A DNA stretch of 64,000 nt from assembly GCF_036884655.1 (NCBI RefSeq), contig NC_088354.1, forward strand, positions 16,401,501 to 16,465,500. Direction: 5' to 3'. Each line of letters opens with the position of its first letter. Position 1 is the stretch's first letter. The stretch is from Musa acuminata AAA Group (lineage: Eukaryota; Streptophyta; Magnoliopsida; Zingiberales; Musaceae). The notes below the pieces were generated by a model. That model did no database searches, was not told the origin of the DNA, and worked only from the letters and a program-made list of their open reading frames with translations. Shown in pieces: positions 11,855 to 23,942 of this stretch. Position numbers and translations under genes: made by a program.

Positions 11855-12512
11855 TGCTAGTCAAATGTGTCATATAAGTCAATCACATCAGTTATGGTAT
11901 GTGTGACATAATACATAGTCTTTTTGCTTATTATTATTATGATATTTTCTCACTTTATATTGCTTGATTCATAAATATATTAAGTTGTCCATGGAACTAT
12001 GTAATGAGAATCAGATCATGATGAGATCATAATAATGAGACATATTCACCTTTAAACACATACCCTAAAGAATCATGGTCATAGGTTACTCGAGAGGGAC
12101 ATCGAGATAATCGAAAAAACTGGTGTGTTGTATACCCGTCCATATGATGGAAGTGGCTAGTCTCATAGCTGCTTGTGTGGGGACACTAGGGCTAGAGTGC
12201 AGGTGCTCATTGGAGAATGAGTTCATTGATTGATCCGCTTACAGAATGCTAGATGGTTGATGATACCTCATTGTTAGACAATAATTCTATCATCCTAGTG
12301 GTGTACCTAGTCCTTAGACTTAGACTTGAGACACCAAGGATATCCTTTATGAGTACTCTACTCTTTCATTATAAACTTATAGGTTTAAAAGTTTTAGATC
12401 TAGTATAGTCAGTCATCAAGAGTGGCAGCCAATCTTATGAAGGCTATTGAGTGTCGATAGAGGATCATCTACTCTCGATATCATAAGAGGAATATCTCAT
12501 GTGTTCATGCTC
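11855..12512 (+). repeat. truncated LTR of the J/K family
   Basis: It begins TGCTAGTCAAATGTG and follows the K LTR for about 660 bp (same order: gtgacataatacatag, ccatatgatggaagtgg, gatggttgatg). It stops abruptly at 12,512. No clear polypurine tract precedes it. It is either the broken 3' LTR of K or an independent truncated copy. Confidence 0.7.
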
Positions 12513-12672
12513 ATACTTGTGGCATTGTAGAATAGGTCATATCCATGAGAGAAGGATTCAAAAATTACTGAAGGATGGATACTTAGATCCATTCGACTAT
12601 GAGTCATGTACAATTTATGAGTCTTGCCTTTATGGAAAGTTGAGCAACTCTCCATTTAGTGGAACTAGAGAG
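12513..12672 (+). pseudogene. pol: copia GAG-pre-integrase remnant
   Basis: Plus-strand frame from 12,514 reads YLWHCRIGHIHERR...FSGTRE, a GAG-pre-integrase domain with its conserved LWH and GH motifs. It is cut at 12,672 by the LTR of element C, so it marks where C landed. The continuation is not found on the far side of C at 55,892. Confidence 0.75.
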
Positions 12673-13949
12673 TGTTAGGACCGTTTTGGCACTAAGAGGA
12701 GGGGGCGGTCGGGGTGGGTGGGGTGTGCTTTCGATAAAATAATCAGTTTTGAAAAACTTTTGTTCAAGAAAAAATCATATCGGAAATGTACTTGACTTGG
12801 AGTAAGTTAACTAAGTAATTAAATCAGAGAGTAATAGCAATAAAAAGCAGAATGTAAATGCAAACTGAGTTTATAGTGGTTTGGTCTTCATGACTTACGT
12901 TCACTCCCAATTCCTCTTCCGTCGAGGCCACTAGCATTCACTAACGATATTCTTTCAATGGGCGAAGACCAACTACTCTCTTACAACTCTTCCTCCTTTT
13001 CACAGATTTAGGAGACAATCTTTACAAGTCTCACACCTCTCTTAGAACAATCATAAATCTTAAGGAAGAGGAGGAGGACACTTAGCACTTTTTCAAGACT
13101 TTTACAACTCAAAATCTCAAGACTTTTGTTCACAATTTTTTACTTTGTAAGTAGAAAAGATTGGGGTATTTATAGGCCCCAAATAACTTTAAAAATGGAG
13201 CCAAAAAGTATTATATCTTGGATTTCCAAGATACTAGCGGTACCACCGCCATTATTGGGTAATATCATCATTTGTCAGACTAACAACTAGCGGTACCATC
13301 GCTTGTCAATCTAACACTGGGCGGTACTACCACCTAGTTTGACACTAACATTGAGTGGTATCACTCCCTAGTCTGGCGGTATTATTGTCTGAAACAGTTT
13401 GGGAGACTGTGTTTAGGTGGTACCACCACCCAAACAGCCTAGGAGGCCGAGCCTTAAGCAGTGCCACCGCTTGGGCCAACTAAGGGTCATTGAATGGGGT
13501 AAACAACAGGCCCAATTCAGTCCTACTTTGGGCCCAATTACCCCCTAATTGAGTTAGTAAGGTTACACCCAAACCTAACTTAAATTAAGACCTAACTACA
13601 ATGATTAAGACTAAAATAATTATGAAACAAGAAGCTAGGTTGTTTGACACATCATTTGTTTATTCGAACTCCTAATGAACTTCTGGCGAACTTATGGCGC
13701 ATCGTCCGAACCTTCGGTGCATCGCCCGATCCAACGGTATGTTGACTCCCGCAACATCCGATCTTGGCACAACGTTTGATTCTTCCGACCCGATACTCAT
13801 TTTCTAACTCTGGCCTAACGTCTGATTCTTCTTGCTTCAATTGTTTTGCCTTTTCATGATCGTGGTTAGTCCTATATCACTTTTCTCTAAACATGGATTA
13901 GATTATAAACTTATCAATCGATTTCATCATCAAAATCCGAGATTCAACA
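12673..13949 (-). repeat. 3' LTR of element C
   Basis: The LTR is bounded by TGTTAGGACC and GATTCAACA on the plus strand. The palindromic GGTACCACC-type tract (about 13,230-13,460) and the sense TATA (complement of gggtatttata near 13,165) are still visible but eroded. The flanking 5 bases on the left are GAGAG. Confidence 0.85.
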
Positions 13950-14346
13950 AACGCCCCCTTTTTAATGATGATAACCAATTGATGATGGAGATAACCTTAA
14001 CTCTCCCTATCTATATATCATATTAAAATAAAGAAAACTTGAATTCAAAAGAAATAATAACCTTTGAATTTAAGTGAAACATTCTGATCATATGCAATAT
14101 ATCATTTTAAAATTGTGTATCATCATTTAAATATAGTTTCAAGTTATTAAGGTATAACATACATAATTTTAAATAATTACAAATCATCATCACTTTGGGC
14201 ATGATACCAAAATAATAAATTTTCAAATCATCATTACATGGGCATGCATAATACTGAAACAAGAAATTTTCAAATCATCATTATTTCTCCCCCTTTGTCA
14301 TCAATAAAAAAGAAAAAAGTACAACAAGCATATTTTTGAAACATAA
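13950..14346 (-). other. 3' non-coding region of C, left piece, with polypurine tracts
   Basis: It begins with acgcccccttttt, the complement of a degraded 3' polypurine tract. A second tract (complement of ctccccctttgtcatcaa) lies at about 14,284-14,302. It ends in CATAA (14,342-14,346), the target-site copy of G. No coding sequence is seen. Confidence 0.7.
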
Positions 14347-14681
14347 TGTTAGAACCCTTTTATTTTCTAAGCTTTTGAATAATGTTTATTGAGTCTGTTT
14401 AGTTCAATTAGAGTCGGGTATAAGTTTATTTAATATTTATTTATTATTAAGAGTCCAAGTCTTAGTGGACTCTAGGTGGAACTCTATAAATAGTGATGTA
14501 ATTGTTTCTTTTGGGCAGACAATGAAATATTATTCAGTCTTTTGACAAACCCTAGGAGGTCGATCCCCTCGTAGTGATCGAGGAGGCTGATCCCCTCGAA
14601 GCAATCAAGAAGGTTGATCCCCTCAAAGTGATCATTCCCTTTCTCCCCTTTCTTCCATGATAAAATCCTAGGGTCTTATCA
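14347..14681 (+). repeat. 5' LTR of G
   Basis: The LTR runs TGTTAGAACCC to GGGTCTTATCA. It carries a TATA-like ctctataaatagtg (about 14,481-14,494). The primer binding site TGGTATCAAAGC follows at 14,684-14,695, one base off the complement of initiator tRNA-Met. Confidence 0.9.
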
Positions 14682-14699
14682 TTTGGTATCAAAGCTGTG

Positions 14700-15580
14700 A
14701 TCCTCAGTGTTCTTGCTGTATTTATCATCCAAAAAAAAGAGAGAGAGAGAGAGAAAGAAAGAAGAAGAAGAAGAAGCTGCAACCTACTTCCCCTGCTTCC
14801 GGCCAACCCACCTGTCGTTGTTGCTCTCTGGCCAATGACCACCATCGCCCCGCTTCCCGACCAGAGTCCACTGTTGCCCGTCGCGTCCCACCCAAGCCAC
14901 CACCACTGCTAGGAGACGATGCTGCTACAGCCCTGCTCACAGCCCTGCTCACCTTCTCCACCACCATCGCCGTTGCAGGGCAACTCATTCTCCACTGCCG
15001 TCGTTGCTCCCCGGCCACCAACCTCCCCCTCTCCAGCACCACCGCTACTTCTTGGATAGGGTGACTCACCTCACCACCGCCGCCCCTGCTTCCCGATAGC
15101 CCGCACCCCTGCTTCCCTTCTTCCCCACCACCGCTGCAAGGCAACTCCTTCTCCACCACCGCCACTGCTTCTTGGCCGCTCGACCACTGCCGTCGTTGCT
15201 CCCCGGCCACCAAACTCCCCCTCTCTAGCACCGCCGCTACTTCTTGGACAGGGTGACTCACCTCCCCACCGTTGTCCTTGCTTCTCGACAGCCCGCACCC
15301 TGCTTCCCTTCTTCCCCACCGCCGTTGTAATGCAACTCATCCACCGCCACCGCTGCTTCCCGGTCGCTCGACCACTGCCATCACTGCTCCCCGGCTAGCG
15401 ACCTTCCCTCCTCGTTGCCCCATCTCACTCGAGCGAGAAGGGCCACGATTGCGACTTTGGAGCCAATAGACCACCCCTCTCATCGCTTCTATAGTCGGTG
15501 ATGCTGCCCCTAGCCGTGACCCTCATTGTCTCCTCCTCGACCACTGCCATCGCTGCTCCCCGGCCAGTGACCTTTCCTCC
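14700..15580 (+). other. low-complexity, repeat-rich leader of G
   Basis: A (GA)n/(GAA)n tract (about 14,738-14,776) is followed by a C-rich stretch of ccaccgccgctgctccccgg words. A block of about 190 bp is duplicated: the words from gtcgttgctccccggccacc to gggtgactcacctc occur at 14,999-15,072 and again at 15,191-15,264. Long open frames on both strands (up to 178 codons) come from this composition and are not genes. Confidence 0.7.
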
Positions 15581-15585
15581 TCACA

Positions 15586-16703
15586 GTGATCGCAGCACTG
15601 CCTTCGGCATCCGCTTCCTCAACAGCTTTGAGTCGATATCAGAAACAAGAACTAGGGATTACAGATTTGCAATCTTATGTAATGGCTACCGATAACTCAA
15701 TGAAAGCACAAATGGAAGCATTGAAAATTAGAATTGAGAACCGTCTGCAAGAAACACTTAATGATTTCGAAAAGAGCCTATTGGAGAGCCTTAGCAAATT
15801 GCAACAAGATCGGAGCTCAAGTTCTATGTTGAACATATCTAGAGATACATGAAAAGGGCCCCAAAATTATGACACAAACTATCCATGCATTAAGGTAGAA
15901 TTTCTGAGATGGGAAGATGGCGATCCAACTAGTTGGATCTCTAGGGTAGAAAATTTTTTCGCTTTCACAGGACCCTAGAAGAATCCAAGGTAGAAATAGC
16001 CTCAATCTAGCTAGACGGAGATGCAATACAGTGGTATGATTGGTATGAAACTTACCATTGAGTTCCTTTGTGGGAGCAGTTCAAGAGAGGGCTTCTTGTT
16101 TATTTTGGCCCATCTGAATACAAGAATGTTAATGGACAACTCGCCAAAATTCATCAGACTTCTATGGTGTTGGAATATCAAAGCAGGTTTAAAAGATTAT
16201 CAAATCAAGCCAAAGATTGGTCTGAACGACAACTGAAGGGCACATTTATCGAAGGACTTAATCCAAATATTTGGTGTGAAGTCAAAGCTCGTAAACCCCG
16301 CACTATGATCGCTGTGATATCATTTGCATGTTTGCATGAGGAAAAAATTAGCAAAAAAAATCATCAAAATAAAAGTGACAACAAACAGATGATCAGCAAC
16401 CCACCCACCCCATCTATTCCCAGCCAGAACCCTAACACTCAAAGAATAACCCGAGAAGAACTCAAGGAAAGATCAGCGAAGGGTTTGTGCTGGCATTGTG
16501 ATGAAAAGTGGTGTAGGGAGCATCGATATAAACAAGGAAAACTTCTTATGATTAAACCAATTAAGGAGGAACCGGAAGCTAACAATATAGACTCTGATCA
16601 TGAAGGTTTGGATTCTAATGACAATGTTGGACCTATCATACATACAGTGTATGCATTAGCCGGCTACTCTAACCCGTAAACTATAAAAGTTGGAGGAACT
16701 TTG
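15586..16703 (+). pseudogene. gag: Ty3/gypsy Gag of G, frameshifted and interrupted
   Basis: The N-terminal part (15,586-15,850) encodes a helical, charged segment. After stops and a frameshift near 15,967 the frame changes. 16,068-16,679 encodes the retrotransposon gag core: MWEQFKRGLLVYFG, then LEYQSRFKRLSNQ, then a GLCWHCDEKWCREH zinc-knuckle-like motif and an acidic tail. Element A inserted at 16,704, after gag and before the protease now at 25,331. Confidence 0.85.
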
Positions 16704-18083
16704 TGTTGAATCTCGGATTTTGGTGATAAAGTCAATTGTCATTTGTTATCTAATCAATATGTTGAGATAAGTGTGCAGGATTAACTACGATGGAAAAAAG
16801 ACATGCAGCAGGAGTTGCGCTGGAGTCAAGACCATGATCACGTTGGCTATTCGAGAGTTCGATGGAAGTCTGGACGGTCGTCGGAGGTTCTGCGGGAACA
16901 AATCCGAGAAGTCCAGGATTTTGCCGAAAGTACGCCGGAGCATCGTCGAAGGTTCATCGGATGTTCACCGGAAGTACGCCGGAGCATCGTCGAAGGTTCA
17001 TCGGATATTCGTCGGAAGTTCACCGGAAGCTCGTCGGAAGAACGATTGATGCACCGGAGCAAGTTGCAGTAAATGTCTTAAGAAATATCATAGTTAGCAT
17101 GTAGATTAAGTTAAGAATGGGAGGTGATCCCATTAACTTAATCAGGGGGCAATTGGGCCCTTGACAGACCTAAATTAGGCCGAATGGATCAACCCATTCG
17201 GACCAGAATTCTTACCAGGCAGTGGCACCGCCAGGGTTGACGGTGGCACCGCCCAGGAGATGGTCTCCCAGGAAAGATGGGTGGTGCAACTGCCCCAGTC
17301 AGGTAGTGGCACCACTTGGGCTCAGTCTCCGAGCGAGACTGAGCGGTGCAACCGCCCTAGTCAAGCGGTGGCACCGCCTGGGCTCAGTCTCCGAGCGAGA
17401 CTGGGTAGTGCAACTGCCCCTGTTAGGTGGTGGCACTACCCAGAGGCTCAGTCTTCGAGCTGCTAAGCGGTTGTACCGCCCCAGTAAGGAGGTAGTACCG
17501 CCAGGACCCCGGAAATCCGGGAAAAGATATTTTTGAGCTCCAAATTCAAACCAGTTTGGGGCCGATATATACCCCACCCTTTCCTGCATGAAAGGGCACC
17601 GAAAATCCAATCTTACTTAATGATTTTTAGAGCTCAAAAGTATTGTAAAGGCTAGAAGTTCTCCTCCCTCTTTTCTTCCAAGTTTTGATCTTTCAAGAGA
17701 GGAGAGAAAATTCTGTAAGGGTTGTCTCCTAAGCCCGTCAAAAGGAGTGAAACTATAAAAGGGTGGTTGGCCTTCGCCTATTAAAGGAAGGCCTCTAGTG
17801 GACGTCGATGTCCTCATTGGAGGAGGAAGCCAAAAGTGGATGTAGGTCAAGATTGACCGAACCACTCTAAATCTCGGTTTGCATTTACTTTCTATTCTCT
17901 ATCTTAACTGCAAACTACCTCCATAGCTTTACTTTAACTGCACTTCGCCTAATCTAAGTTAAAGCAATTTTTGAATTGGCTTTCATACCGAAATCGCTTT
18001 TAACGTACGAACGCAGTTTTAATCGTCAAAATTTTTTCGCTGCACTAATTCAGCCCCCCCTCTTAGTGCTCTTGATCCTAACA
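16704..18083 (+). repeat. 5' LTR of A
   Basis: The LTR runs TGTTGAATCTCGG to GATCCTAACA. It contains a 44-bp block present twice in tandem (from 16,929 and 16,973) that is absent from the 3' LTR, the palindromic tract 17,222-17,500, a TATA-like region near 17,565-17,575 and a poly-C run near 18,052. The primer site TGGTATCCGAGC (18,086-18,097) has one mismatch to initiator tRNA-Met. Confidence 0.9.
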
Positions 18084-18133
18084 ATTGGTATCCGAGCGGG
18101 GTTAACTTTCAAACAAATTAAAACCCAAGAGAG

Positions 18134-19716
18134 ATGGCATATGCTAGAAACCAAGATGGCCACTCTATTACACGTCCACCCATGTTCAATGGGATGGACT
18201 ACACCTATTGGAAGACCCGAATGGGGATCTTCCTTATTTCAATGGATTTTGAACTTTGGAATCTTGTCGAAAATGGATTTTCGAAGTCTTCTCTTCCAAT
18301 GATCGATTGAAATGAATTGGAGAAGAAGACTTTTGCTCTTAATGCAAAGGCTATGAATGCTTTATTTTGTCCGCTTGATAAAACTGTGTTCAATCGTGTT
18401 TTGGTTTGTGAAACCGCGTTTGATATTTGGCATATACTCGAAGTGACTCACGAAGGCACAAGTAGAGAGAAAGAGTCAAAAATCAATCTTTTGATACATT
18501 CTTTTAAACTTTTCCGAATGAAACCGAGCGAGACTATTGGCGACATGTACACCCATTTCACGGATGTCATCAATGGTTTAGAAAGACTCGGCAAAAGTTT
18601 TTTGGATTTTGAGCTCGTAAATAAGATTCTAAGATCCCTTCCTAAGAGTTGGGACTCTAAAGTCACTACTATTCAAGAGGCTAAAGATTTAAACAACTTC
18701 CCTCTTGAAGAACTAATCGGGTCATTAATGACCTATGAAATGACTTGCAAGACTCATGAAGAGCACGAAGACATCCTTCCAAAGAACAGGAAGGATATGA
18801 CACTTAGAACTTTAGATGACCACTTAAGAGAAAACTCAAGTGATGAGGACTATAATGATGACTTGGCACTTCTAACAAGGAAATTCAAAAAATTCATTAA
18901 GAGAAACAAGTTTAAAAATGACACAAAATATAAACTTGAACCCAAAAAGGACCAAGTTATTTGCTACGAGTGCAAAAAGTCGGAACACTACAAAAGTGAT
19001 TGTCCCCAAGCTAAGAAGAAAACATCAAAGAAGAAGGCACTCAAAGTAACGTGGGATGACTCGAGCGCGTCCGAAAAAGAGGAGCCCAACACCGAACAAG
19101 TTGCTCATTACGCCTTAATGGCCATCGGCGAAGAGGTAACAAATTTAATTGATGCAGATTTATCATTTGATGAATTATTAAATGTCTTCCATGACTTATT
19201 TGATGAATGCAAAATAATTAGTAGAAAATATAAATTGCTGAAAAATAAGCATGATAGTCTTATTAGCAATTTTGATAATTAAAAACTGAATATCATGATA
19301 GTTTAGCTCAATGTGAAAAATGTCATGATCTATAAACTCTCCAAAAGGAGAACTTGCTACTTAAGGACGCCTTGAAGAAATTCGAGGTTAGTAGCAAGTC
19401 TTTGAACATAATCCTTACAAATAAGGGTTATGTTCCCAAAAGAAGTGGAATCGGATTTGTGAGAAGTCCTCACCAAAATCTAACTACCTTCATAAAAGGC
19501 CCTATCTTACATGTTCAGCACCAAAGCAAATGCAACTTTTGTTGCAAACATGGACATAAAACATATTATTGTCCATTCAAGAAAATCAGCCCGAACAAAC
19601 TGATTTGGATTCCTAAAGGAACCATGGTAAACTCTATGCAACATAATAAACAATATAGATCAGTTTTTGAGGCACTCAAAAGTAAATGGGTACCTAAATA
19701 TTATCCTTTCTTGTAG
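18134..19716 (+). pseudogene. gag: Sirevirus Gag of A, broken
   Basis: The ATG at 18,134 starts MAYARNQDGHSI. A TGA at 18,308-18,310 replaces the Trp found in F. 18,317-19,282 gives 321 residues including the knuckle CYECKKSEHYKSDC, where the usual Gly before His is Glu. A one-base deletion near 19,279 shifts the frame, and 19,354-19,716 encodes the C-terminal part with the second knuckle CNFCCKHGHKTYYC. The terminal UAG (19,714-19,716) is in the same frame as the following pol, as in I and C. Confidence 0.9.
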
Positions 19717-22700
19717 AGACATACATCATCACAAGCTAGGAGCAAGAGATGGTATCTTGATAGCGGATGCTCAAGGCATATGACCGGAGATCCATCTCAA
19801 TTCTCTAAGCTCACTAGCATAGACAAAGGCTATGTCATCTTCGGAGACAATAACAAGGGTAAAATCATTGACAAAGGAACCATAGATAACAAATCCAACT
19901 TCTTTATTAAAGATGTTTTGTTAGTTGATGGTTTAAAACATAACCTCTTGAGCATTAGTCAATTATGTGATAAAGGATATATCGTCAAATTCGAATCTAA
20001 TGCTTGCATCATTGAAAAACCACACAAAAACACATCTATGATTGCATTAAAACAGAATAACGTATACACTATTGACATCAATGATCTTTGCAATAAAATG
20101 TGTTTCTCGGTTTTGAATAAGGATGCTTGTCTTTGGCATAGGAGATTAGGTCATGCTAGCATGAAACTAATCACTCAAATATCATCCAAAGAACTTGTAC
20201 GAGGAATTCCTCATATCAAGTTCATCAAAGATAATGTGTGTGATGCTTGTCAATTAGGAAAACAAATTAAGAGTAGTTTCAAATCTAAGAATCAAATAAG
20301 CACCTCTAAGCCCTTACAATTAATCCATATGGACTTATTCGGACCAATCTCTACATCAAGCCTAGGAGGTAACAAATATGCCTTCGTCATTGTAGATGAC
20401 TATAGTAGATACACATGGACTTATTTCTTGAAACACAAAAATGAATGCTTTAGATATTTCACCAAGTTTTGTAAACTTGTTCAAAATGAAAAGGGTTTTA
20501 TGATTTCATCAATTTGAAGTGATCACGGTGGTGAATTTCAAAACCATGATTTCCAAGAATTTTGTGAATCTAATGGATACAACCACAACTTCTCTACTCC
20601 AAGAAATCCTCAACAAAATGGAGTAGTACAAAGAAAGAATAGAAATTTATAAGAAATGGCAAGAACCATGTTAAATTAACATAGCCAACCCAAATACTTT
20701 TGGGCCGAAGCCGTAAACACTATATGCTATATTTTGAATAGAGTTCTAGTAAGACCCTTACTCACCAAAACTCCCTATGAGTTGTGGAACAATAAAAAAC
20801 CCAATGTTTCATATTTTAAATTTTTGGGTGTAAGTGTTTTATCTTGAATGAAAAAGATGCCTTAGGAAAATTTGATGCTAAATCCGATGAAGGAATTTTT
20901 CTTGGTTATTCTTCGGTTTCTAAAGCTTTTCATATCTTCAATAAAAGGACTTTAATTATAGAATAATCCATTCATATTATTTTCAATGAGATTTCCGAAA
21001 TCAAGAAAAATGACTTTGATGATGATGTTAATTTCGATTCTTTGAATTTAAATGAAACCCCTTCTCCAACTAGCAACTTGGATGCATCCACTTCCGAAAT
21101 ATCCTTACCCAAGGATTGAAAGTATGTAGATGTTCATCCTAAGGAGCTAATCCTAGGAGACACATCTAAGGGGGTTCAAACACATTCTTCTCTTAAAAAT
21201 TTTTGTGCCAACGTCGCTTTTCTCTCCTAAATTAAACCTAAATGTATTGATAAAGCCATGAAAGATGATTCATGGATTATCGCAATGTAAGATGAGTTAA
21301 ATCAATTTGAGAGAAATAAGGTGTGGAAGCTTGTTCCTAGGCCAAATGACCATTTAGTTATTGGTACTAAATGGGTCTTTAGAAATAAGCAAGATGAATA
21401 TGGTATCGTGGTTAAAAACAAGGCTAGATTAGTGGCCAAAGGTTTCAACCAAAAAGAAGGTATCGATTACAAAGAAACCTCCGCTTCTATGGCTAGATTA
21501 GAAGCCATAAGGATGCTCCTTGCCTATGCTAGTAATAATAATTTTAAGTTATTTCAAATGGATGTTAAAAGCGCTTTTCTTAATGGCTTTATTTCTGAAG
21601 AAGTATGTTGAACAACCTCCCCAGATTTGAAAATAATAGTCTCCCTAATCATATATTTAAATTAACCAAAGCTCTCTATGGTTTAAAACAAGCCTCAAGG
21701 GCTTGGTATGATAGACTAAGTACTTTTATTATTGAAAATAATTTCACAAAAGGCAAGGTCGATACTACATTGTTTATCAAGAATTTTAAAAATAATTTTC
21801 TCATTGTTCAGATTTATGTTGATTATATTATCTTCGATTCTACGAATGAATCTCTCTGTGAATCTTTTGCTAAAACCATGAGTCTCGAATTTGAAATGAG
21901 TTTGATGGGAGAATTAACCTTTTTCTTAGGCTTACAAATTAAGCAACTAAGCAATGACATATTTATTAGTTAAACTAAATATGCTTTAGATCTGCTGAAA
22001 AGATTTAATATGGATAGCTCAAAAGCTATTAACACTCCTATGAGCACCTCCACTAAGTTAGAAGTTGATGAAAGTGAAGAAAGCTTCGATCAAAAAACTT
22101 ATAGGGGTATGATAGGAAGTTTACTTTATCTCACTACAACTAGACCAGATATCATATTCAGTGTAGGACTTTGTGCTAGGTTTCAATCGAATCCTAAGAT
22201 ATCTCATCTCAAAGCGGTTAAAAGAATACTTAGATATCTTAAAGGTACCATAAATCTAGGATTATAGTATCTAAAATCTAAGAATTTTGAGTTAATTGCT
22301 TATGCTGATGCGGATTTTGCTAGGTGTAGACTAGATAGAAAAAGCACATCAGGAACATGTCAATTTTTGAGACATTCCCTTGTTTCCTGGTCATCTAAGA
22401 AATAAAACTCGGTTGCACTATCAACAATCGAAGCTGAGTATATTGCAGCTAGTGCATGCTGTGCATAAGTTGTGTGGATGAAAAACACCTTAGAAGATTA
22501 TAAAGTCCATCTTAAAAATATTCCCATTAAATGTGATAACACAAGTGCAATATGTTTAACAAAGAATCTCATTCAACACTCAAGAACAAAACATATTGAT
22601 ATTAGACATCACTTTATACGAGATCATGTTACTAATCATGATGTAATCATAGAGTTCATAGATACTAAGCATCAACTAGCTGATATTTTTACAAAACCTC

Positions 22701-22765
22701 TAAGTGAAGAACAATTTGATTTCATTAGAAGAGAATTAGGAATGTTAATATGTCCGAATGCATGA
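19717..22765 (+). pseudogene. pol: Sirevirus Pol of A (PR-IN-RT-RH), broken
   Basis: The domain order is complete. Protease has WYLDSGCSRHMTGD (about 19,750-19,790). GAG-pre-integrase has ACLWHRRLGHASMKL (about 20,128). Integrase core has MDLFGPISTSS and the DDYSRYTW region, then SDHGGEF after a TGA at 20,515-20,517. RT runs about 21,321-21,973, where the expected catalytic YVDD reads YVDYI, so the second Asp is lost. RNase H ends at 22,765. Further stops are at 21,117, 21,288, 21,971, 22,265, 22,403 and 22,466, and a frameshift lies near 20,825. Compared with F the stops are Gln to TAA or Trp to TGA/TAG changes. It cannot make an active enzyme. Confidence 0.9.
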
Positions 22766-23942
22766 ACTTGTTAAGATTATTTTTTAGATTTTTTTTAATG
22801 ATCAAATCACTTAATTACCATGATGATTTTACACAATTACATGCCTTAATTACATATTGGAAATTATGTGTTTTGGATACAAAAATTTCTATGATAATAA
22901 GCATGTTTTATCTTCATTTTTGAAAGTGTTAAATTTCATTTTCGGAACTTCTTGATCCTAACAATCGGATTTTCTCGATACATTATTTTCTTCCGGACTT
23001 AATAAACATGTCATATCAAGTTTTGGATTCACTTCATTGATTTTTGACATATGGAATCAACTAGCAAATACATCTCTCATAGACTTATCATGTGAAAAAT
23101 ATCTTTCGAGAAATGGATTTGACGATTCCTTCTCTTTTGAGAAATAATTTTACATGCAAAGATTTGATTCAAAAATAAAGAGAAAGAAGCAATGAAAATC
23201 ATCTTCATGTCATGTTTTCCTTGAGATGTTTGTATAATTGGTATCTTATCACTCATTATTGAAAAATGACATAAACCTAGTTAAAATTTGCTAATATCGT
23301 TCTCCTTTTTGTTGATGACAAAGGGGGAGAAATATATGAATTGATACTATAAGTGCCATATTTGAATTTAATGCTATATAAATTGATGCTATGAGTGCCA
23401 TATTTGAATTTGAATTATGTTAAGGTATCAAAATCTTGCATCGAAATATATGATAAATTGGTGATAGAATTGCTATGATTGTCTTATCTTAACATAATAT
23501 TTGCACTATGTTATTACCATATTTGCACTATGTTAAGATATCTAGAGCATACATCGTAATTCTACAAATTGATATCTTGTCATGTGATAAAATGCTATGA
23601 TTGCTAAACACTTGAAACGTCTGTATTATGTTAAGATATCAAGAACTTACATCGCAGTTTTATATGTTGATATCTTACCATATGATGAATTGCTACGATT
23701 GCTATCTTTCACATTTGAAATGTAAAACCTGAAAATGGATGTCAACTCTTACATCATTTTCAGAGAAATACATCATGATGGGAATCATGATGGGAGCATT
23801 GATAAGGTTAAACGATCTTAACTTATCATGAATTCAAAAGCTTTGAATTCAAGAATAACTTATCTCAAGTATGGCATATAGATAGGGGGAGTTAAGGTTA
23901 ACTCCGTTATCAATTGATTGTCATCATCAAAAAGGGGGAGAT
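22766..23942 (+). other. 3' non-coding region of A with two polypurine tracts
   Basis: No coding sequence is visible. A first tract, gatgacaaagggggagaaa, lies at about 23,314-23,333. The 3' tract, aaaaagggggagat, lies at 23,929-23,942 directly against the 3' LTR. Between them a repeated theme of ttaagatatca and gcattacatcg-like words recurs about every 110 bases (23,415-23,690). Confidence 0.75.

Noticed and set aside
14725..15340. Long minus-strand open frames (178 and 89 codons) in the G leader
   Set aside because: They come from C-rich, duplicated low-complexity DNA; no domain, and the region lies between primer site and gag of G.
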